The notes under the pieces were generated by a model. It saw nothing but the letters and a program-made list of their open reading frames with translations. It did not search any database and was not told the origin of the DNA. DNA of 64,000 nt. Origin: Gossypium raimondii (Eukaryota; Streptophyta; Magnoliopsida; Malvales; Malvaceae). The stretch lies in contig NC_068572.1 in NCBI RefSeq assembly GCF_025698545.1, forward strand, positions 2,294,001 through 2,358,000, written 5' to 3'. Shown in pieces: positions 57,877 through 64,000 of this stretch. The first letter of the stretch is position 1, and each line of letters opens with the position of its first letter. The position numbers were made by a program, and so were the translations under genes.

Positions 57877-59223
57877 TCAAAAACCAACTCCAAGCTTAGT
57901 CGGCTCATTCTTCCATTTACAACCATTTGAAGCAAGCTTAGCTGATGATCTCATCATCGGCTCTGACATGCAGCGCGTAAGCACAAACGGCTCACACCCT
58001 TTACCCCCAACCACCTTCTCATCAACTTTAGCAGTAATCGCCGCCGCCGCTGTTGGAGGAGCAGCCGAGAAAGAACAAGAAGACGACGGTGGCTGTAACG
58101 AAACTGGAACAGGATTATTAAAGTCAACGACCTTTTGTTTGACCAATGGTTGCTTTTCCTTCTCCCTGATGAAATCCTTACTACACACCCATGTCTCCTT
58201 TGATACCTCCATTGACAACTTTGGCTCACACATCATTAACAGCAAACAATCAGGCAATAAATTCTGTTGACTCTCACTCTCCTTTGACTCATCACCTTCT
58301 TGATCAGTTTTCATGGCTTCTGTGCATTCAAGTTCGGATCTTTCTTGGGTTTTCTCTTCTTCCTCCACCATTGAAGTTGAGCCCTTTTCTTGTACATTTT
58401 CTTCACCATGTAGATTCAAAGTTTGTTCCTTTATGGTTGATTCTTGCTGGTCAGCATCTTCATCATTTCCTTGTTCTTCTTTGCTTTCACCTGCATTTGT
58501 TTCAGCTTCTGGCTTTTGTTCTTCTTCATTTTTAGGGTCTAAATCCAAAAACTTGTTGGCAAAAGCAGCCATTTTTATAGGATCAGATCTGCATCTCGTT
58601 AACAAAAATGCATCCTTTGGTGGAATACATGAAATACTCAACCTAGTTTCATCTTCTTCATCTTCATCATCATTTATTTCAATATCCTTAAAAGCATGTC
58701 TCTCACTACTTTTCCTCTTTCCATTATCATCATCATCATTATCACCAGATCTTGCTTCTGTTTTGTCTTGTTTATCTTCTCTTTGGTTGGTCATACAAGA
58801 AGGCAAAAAGCAGTAAAAATATTCAGCCCCAAATGCTCTCAATGCTTCACAAATAGTCAATGGCAAATGCACCCATTTCTTGCATTCTTGACTATTATTA
58901 TTGCTTCCATTGTTATGATCCATTCCTGTTCTTTTAGATCTACAAGCTCTAAACTTTTTGCCTTGTTTCTTACTCTTCACTCTGACTTGACCTATACAAG
59001 TTACCTTAGGGGAAGATGGCTCAGGGTTTTCAAAACCAGAGCTTTTCTTTTTACCATTAGAGAACATTGGTGAAGCTTGACCACCTTTCATGCTACCATT
59101 GCTTCTCATCAATCTCCTACCAAAAGAAGAAGAAGAAGAAGAAGGACCTGAAGTGAAACAAATGAAAAGGTCACTCATACTGCTGCTACTGCTAGAACCT
59201 CCATGGGATCTCTCTGGATCCAT
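57877..59223 (-). CDS. Plant protein of unknown function with VTCIGQVRVK motif
   Basis: A single-exon 448-aa frame starting MDPERSHGG. The recognisable features are the SPKVTCIGQVRVK motif near residues 71-83, a compact domain at about 113-142 (KKWVHLPLTICEALRAFGAE, then YFYCFLPSCM), and two copies of a short motif, LTRCRSDP near 212 and LTRCMSEP near 421. The rest is low-complexity: poly-Ser at the N-terminus, a long Glu-rich middle and an Ala/Ser-rich stretch. Plant genomes have a family sharing the GQVRVK motif, sometimes labelled 'protamine P1-like', a name that says nothing about function. No signal peptide or membrane segment. Plus-strand ORFs here are shadows of the acidic repeats. Convergent with the AAA gene. 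Confidence 0.82.
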   Translation of the reverse strand: MDPERSHGGSSSSSSMSDLFICFTSGPSSSSSSFGRRLMRSNGSMKGGQASPMFSNGKKKSSGFENPEPSSPKVTCIGQVRVKSKKQGKKFRACRSKRTGMDHNNGSNNNSQECKKWVHLPLTICEALRAFGAEYFYCFLPSCMTNQREDKQDKTEARSGDNDDDDNGKRKSSERHAFKDIEINDDEDEEDETRLSISCIPPKDAFLLTRCRSDPIKMAAFANKFLDLDPKNEEEQKPEAETNAGESKEEQGNDEDADQQESTIKEQTLNLHGEENVQEKGSTSMVEEEEKTQERSELECTEAMKTDQEGDESKESESQQNLLPDCLLLMMCEPKLSMEVSKETWVCSKDFIREKEKQPLVKQKVVDFNNPVPVSLQPPSSSCSFSAAPPTAAAAITAKVDEKVVGGKGCEPFVLTRCMSEPMMRSSAKLASNGCKWKNEPTKLGVGF

Positions 59224-59623
59224 CTGTTTTTGGGGGGTTCACTGTGACATCATCATTTCACAAGGAAAAAGATTCTTTCTTTTTTCTGATTGATAGTCAA
59301 TGAAATAGCATAAGAAAAAAAAGGGTTTTTTGTTTGATTGACGGTGAAGTGATGGGGTTGTAAAGATTTACATGTACGAGGAGGATTAATGGAAGAGAGA
59401 GAGAAGAAAGCATGTGACATTGAAATGAAATGAATGAACATGAAAGGAGAGAGATGAGGAAAATATATGTTTTGTCTCTAGCAAATCTTTTGTTTGTTTC
59501 TTTTGAGGTTAGGTTCAATGGGCCATTGAGCGTTGCTGTGTTTTCCTTTTTTAGTTACTTTCCTTTTGGGTTTGATAAATTGACTGCTCACATATAGTAG
59601 TGGGCTGTGTGCAAATAATATTA
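59224..59623 (-). other. Upstream region of the VTCIGQVRVK gene
   Basis: On the minus strand this is the leader and promoter: pyrimidine-rich (CTCTCTCTTCC near 59390-59405). No firm TATA box was chosen. No other gene seen. Confidence 0.4.
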
Positions 59624-60095
59624 AGGTTAAATTCTGCTATTAGTCCCTATACTTTGTGAAAATCGTGGATTTAATTTTTGTACTCGATTGATTTTAGCTT
59701 TTGTAGTTTTTGAATTGATCAATTTTAGTCCCTATGTTTTTCGTATTTTAAATTTTAGTCTTGAGTCAAACAATAACAGTTAAATTCAATTACTAGTATT
59801 ATACTATGTATATAATTGTAAATTTAGTTCATATTCTTCAAATAGATCATTCTAAATATTTACACTTCAGTCTTCGAACATTAATCCGTCAACTGATCTT
59901 TTAGTGAGTAATGAGTGGCTAACATGATATTATAAATATGATAATATATTTCCCGCACTAGATTTCGGAAATAACAGAACCTAATAAATTTAACAGATTT
60001 TAAAAAGTAGAAAGGCTAAAAATGATCAAACTAAAATACAATGATTAAATCTACAACTTGCTTAAACTACATGAACTAATAACAGAGTTTAACCT
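59624..60095. mobile_element. MITE with AGGTTAAATT ends
   Basis: Ends AGGTTAAATTCTGCTATTAG and 'ctaataacagagtttaacct' are inverted repeats. It is the uninterrupted relative of 38959-40282 and gives the empty site for the nested element there. It lies 185 bases from the 3' end of the SPEAR gene. Confidence 0.8.
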
Positions 60096-60279
60096 AATGC
60101 TAATACACCATATAAATACAGTGTCTGGGCCATGTTAGAGGTTGATGCATTTTGTATAGACAGCTGATAACTTGATACCTGAGATACAGCTTCATTGGAT
60201 CATATAATCAAGCCATAACATTTAATAATTTTTGAATTTGAATCTCAATATTTGCAATTCTGTACCGAAAAAGAAATAT

Positions 60280-62396
60280 TTATAGCTTCAAATCAAGATC
60301 AACATGTTCTACTTCTCCACCTTTACAATTGGCCATCGATATCGTAGTTGCTTGGTCAATTTGCACCAGTGCCGGTGGTAAGAAGCTATAGTAAGGTCGA
60401 TACGACTGGTTAAATCCGCTAGCTCCTCCTTGCCGGACGATTGAATCATCGAAGCTTGCCTTTTAACACATTCACATAAATATATGAGCAAATTGATAAA
60501 ACTAATGGAAATGGACATGGTATAATTTGTTGTTTAAGCTCACTTGATATGCTAATGATTCGAGGTCAGGCAATTCACAATTGTAATAGGTTAAAATTGA
60601 TGAAGGGTGCTTGAATTTTGAGCTTGAACACATTGTAGTTGTTGGAGGGGCTAATGTGAGAAAATCTCCATCATAGACCCCATTTTGTTTGATGCTTTTC
60701 TTGGATTTTGATTCCATATTTGAAGTTGAACATGAAGGTCCTTCCCTGAAAACGATGCATGAGAAAAACTCGATATCAATTATGATAAATATTGAGTTTA
60801 CGATGAAAGGGAAATCAAGATTTGAATCTTAAACCTCGATGTTCTTTATGCTTGAAAGATGAAAGATTAAAAGCAAACCTGAAATTCGGCGTACCAGGCT
60901 CGAAATTGAATGTGCTACCATTGCTACTTGAAGCTGCTTCAACTTGTCCATTAATGAAATGAACAATGGGAGGATATTTAGTATATATAGGAGGGCCTGG
61001 AGCATTGTCTAGAGAGAAGGGATATGATCTCTTCATGCCAACCACCTACAATTTATTATATCAAAATTCATATAGTTGGTTCATACAGTCACCTTTAAAA
61101 AATGTAATTCAACAAAATTGAAATTCTAATCCTAAAATCCTCCTCCTATTCTCTTTCTAAACCTTTTTTTACCCAAAAAGAAAAAAAAAAACCTTGAGAA
61201 TAGGAAAGTATAAATGCTAAGATATAAATCTCAACCCTATTAGATGCTAGGATGTTACATAAACTAATAGCACTAAACTTTGAGTTTCTTTGACAGTTAA
61301 TTTTCAACCATTGATATGTACAATTAGAGGTTAGTACTCACCCATACGATACAGATATATCCGCATTACTCACGTACACACATTACATCTAACAAGGAAT
61401 TGCCCTTAAAAATTAGACTTTTCAATTACTAGAGACTCGAATTGGGTGAAATCTATAGGGTGAACATTCTTGACCACCATATCATTGATGAGAGTGCTGG
61501 AAAGGGGTATTTAAAACTATAATGGATCATTGGATTTATAAAAAAGCTATGGAAATTGAGCCTATATATATAAACATAAACCTTATCATCTTCGGGGAAT
61601 AAAGGTGTACAATTTCCATAATAGCTTTGGTTCGAAGGAGGCTCTATTTGAAAATTCAATATAGATGTTGATGAAGTTCTTGATGACAAATTCACCTGCA
61701 TTAATTAATTAAAAGACATAAATAAAAGACACAAGTTATAAACAAACACAAAATCAATGTTCTTACCAATGAAGAAGAAGGTTGCTGAAATGGTTGTTGT
61801 TGTTGTGCCCTTTGCATCAAACAAGGTAAAGGCCAAATAGGTTCAGATTCATAAGGCAAACTCAAATTTGTCCTAAAAGCCAATCCAGGATCCAACCCAC
61901 AACACTCTTTTTCAATGTTGTTGTACTCATAATCACAAGAACCCCAGGTTTTATTTTGACCAATATTGCAGGTCAATGGAACAGTGTTTGCAGTGCTGAC
62001 AATATCACCATTTGGTGGTCTAAACATTGAATTCGGTGGTGAAATATCAGCAGAAGCTAAAGATGAACATGATTGATTTGAAGGAAGGAAAGTTGGGATT
62101 GGCAAAGGGAAACATGATGGTGATATTGATGCTGATGCTGATGGTTTGTGATGATGATGATGAAGATTAACATTAACAACAGGTGATTGAAAAGGCAAAA
62201 TTGCAGCATCTTTCTTTTGTTGTTCTTCAATTCTAATCTTCTCAAGCTGTGCTACACCAAGCCCTCTTTGTGGGACTTTTTTAGGCCTTTGTTTCTTTGA
62301 ATATCTACCATTATTATTGCTTCCAATCCCAATCCCACTACCACTATTACTATTACTATCGCTATACCTTTGAGTCATTTGATCTTCTTGTGCCAT
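60280..62396 (-). CDS. SPEAR family (SPOROCYTELESS-like, EAR-containing) transcriptional adaptor
   Basis: Exons 62396-61767, 61695-61582, 61045-60879, 60745-60544 and 60459-60280 join to 430 aa. SPEAR proteins (SPL/NZZ, TIE1 and relatives) bind TCP-type transcription factors and recruit TOPLESS corepressors in the nucleus, acting in sporogenesis, ovule and leaf development. The diagnostic SPL motif lies at residues 34-60 (KKQRPKKVPQRGLGVAQLEK, then IRIEEQ). The protein ends HVDLDLKL, a C-terminal EAR repressor motif of the LxLxL type, encoded by the short last exon; this exon is easily missed because other frames look open. The middle is rich in Ser, Pro, His and Asn, and GDFLTLAPPTT in exon 4 is another conserved-looking block. 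The ATG at 62396 gives MAQEDQM, as expected. All junctions are GT-AG. Which SPEAR paralogue it is cannot be told by eye. Confidence 0.9.
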
Positions 62397-62902
62397 TATT
62401 GTTATCACTACAATGTATGAAGCTTTTAGAGATACACCCAGATCTTAAAAACTTGTTAACCAATAAAAATAATTAACAAAAGGTGGGAAAATCTAGAGAA
62501 AATATACAAAGAAGAAAGCAACAAAGTTGGAGAAAAAAGATGGCGAAAATCTCGTAGATAATGGAAGTCAAAGAGAACAAACAAACCCTTAAAAGGAGTC
62601 GAGTTTTAAGGTAGAGAAAAAAGAGAAGATCATCACTATATCTGAGATTTCAGATTTTCTCTCTAGCAAAAGCCTAGTTTGTCTGAGATTAATTTTGTTG
62701 AAATTAAGTTTCAAAACCATGCAAATCTTTAGGTTACTATAAATATATAATTTAGTAACTGGTTTATTGCCCAAATCCTCGGTCCACTCTTCCTCTTTTC
62801 ACTCCTATGTCTCTCCTATACCTTCTCTTTCACCTTTCTTTCTTTTATTTTTCTCTTTTTCAAATCTCTATCCTTTTCTCTTTTTTCTTTTTTAACTAAT
62901 TC
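62397..62902 (-). other. SPEAR gene leader and promoter region
   Basis: On the minus strand, TATATTTATAG (about 62738-62748) could be a TATA box about 345 bases before the ATG. The DNA from 62765 to 62895 is a long pyrimidine tract on the plus strand (CTCTTCCTCTTTTC repeats). No other gene seen. Confidence 0.35.
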
Positions 62903-63407
62903 GGGAAAATTACACCCGATCTCACTAAACTATTAATAAGTTCAGTAACTTATTAAAAAGTTACAAAATGGTCACTGAACTATTTGGATGTTTTCATTTA
63001 AGTCACTGAACTCAAAAGTTTTTATTTAAGTCACTGGACAGTTAATTTTTTTAAAAAGTTCGGCTAGTGAGCTTTAAGTGATGATTTCATGATCAGTACT
63101 TTGAATGAATGACATTGACGGTCAGTGTCGGAGATCGGATAAGAAATTTGTTTGGATTTTGATTCGCATATCTATGACATTCAGAATTGTTTAGTGAAAA
63201 AACTGAATTGTAGAAGAGAAGGGAAACAAGAGCTTTCGATTGGTGCAGACTGTGCGAACAAAGAAAGCCATGCAACGATGATTTTAACAACTCAATGACT
63301 TAAATGAAAATTTTTGAATAGTTCAGTGATATTTTGTGACTTTTTGAAATTGAGTGACCAATATTTAAACTTACTAATAGTTTAGTGACCTTGGTGTAAT
63401 TTACCCT
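62903..63407. mobile_element. MITE with GGGAAAATTACACC/GGTGTAATTTACCC ends
   Basis: Terminal inverted repeats differ at one of 14 bases. Inner blocks 'ctcactaaactattaataag' and 'cttactaatagtttagtgac' pair. Same family as 9506-10100 and 16182-16710. Minus-strand ORF across it is fortuitous. Confidence 0.8.
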
Positions 63408-64000
63408 TTTAATTATATAAGAAACCAAATCCATATGAAATTTTACATGTATTATAGAGATCTAATTAAACTTCGGATATTTAAAATCTAATTGAAGTTA
63501 TTAGAAATGGCAATAGAGCGGGTTGGACGGACCGCAATTGGTATGTTCTATTTCACCGGTTGCTCTTCTTTATTATGGATGTATAATGTTGAAAATCATT
63601 ATCACCTCTGTGAATGTTGGGTGCATCTATCTCGATCCCATCTCACTCCACCCCACTCCTACTCTACTTCAGTTTAATTTTTACTATTTGTCTTTAATAT
63701 TTTTAAAGACAAGTAATAATATTTCAACATTATTCTTCAAAAAAATATTTAATAATAAAACATATTGGTTTTTTTTATAACACGTCATTATATTCGTGCC
63801 CTTTTAATAGTTATATATGTACAATGATCGAATAATAATTTCATATGGTGGGCAGGGTGGGTCAAGGCAAAAAAAAATTATTATAATCCCTCCACGGATG
63901 TTGCACTAGACAAGTTGGTAGGGGCTCTCACCTCCCTTAAAATGAAAAATATCATTTTTGGCCTTTTAAAATTTATAAGTTAGTACATAGTAAAATTGCA
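63408..64000. other. Spacer to the right edge
   Basis: Short plus-strand ORFs at 63492-63780 have no protein-like pattern. No gene or repeat border recognised. Confidence 0.4.

Noticed and set aside
58191..59073. Several plus-strand ORFs opposite the VTCIGQVRVK gene
   Set aside because: They are shadows of Glu/Ser-rich codons on the minus strand (GAA/GAG and TCA/TCT read as stop-poor sequence).
1..64000. CRISPR arrays, tRNA or rRNA genes, organelle insertions
   Set aside because: None was seen: no regularly spaced identical repeats with unique spacers, no cloverleaf with A/B boxes noticed, and no ribosomal or plastid gene sequence. A tRNAscan run would settle the tRNA point.

Overview
The window looks like nuclear DNA of a dicotyledonous plant. 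The genes have many short introns with GT-AG (occasionally GC-AG) borders, the spacers are very AT-rich, and L1-type LINE, LTR-retrotransposon and MITE remnants are dense. Protein families (MLO, GH3, SPEAR, arabinogalactan-type Pro-rich protein) are plant-specific or plant-typical. The repeat style and gene sequences suggest a Malvaceae species such as cotton; that is an impression, not something I could test. I saw no organelle or bacterial DNA, no CRISPR array, and no rRNA or tRNA gene.

Layout. 1-4540: decayed L1-type LINE on the minus strand, running off the left edge. 7158-12384 (+): MLO gene, 15 exons, 556 codons in frame. 14294-15019 (+): doubtful short gene or relic. 16885-21311 (+): gene for a DnaJ-type Cys-rich (zinc-finger-like) protein, 12 exons, 422 aa. 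22481-27120: large solo LTR carrying a second, copia-like solo LTR, each with an exact 5-bp target duplication. 28169-28741 (-): secreted Pro-rich/AGP-like protein. 30001-34317 and 35380-38327 (-): tandem pair of GH3 acyl-amido synthetase genes, group III (PBS3/GH3.12-like). 38500-48250: gene-empty block of small inverted-terminal elements. 48722-56221 (+): 1937-aa chromatin-type AAA ATPase with an extended PHD finger. 57877-59223 (-): single-exon gene of unknown function. 60280-62396 (-): SPEAR (SPOROCYTELESS-like, EAR-containing) transcriptional adaptor, 5 exons, 430 aa, with the terminal EAR in a short last exon.

The genes do not form a pathway. The GH3 pair is the only local gene family. 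Comparing its two copies gives empty sites for several element insertions and shows uneven divergence along the gene. Four of 40 reconstructed introns use a GC donor. I found no convincing undescribed molecular system. The most useful observations are the nested solo LTRs, the GC-AG cluster, the GH3 mosaic divergence and a hAT-like short-element family with datable insertions.
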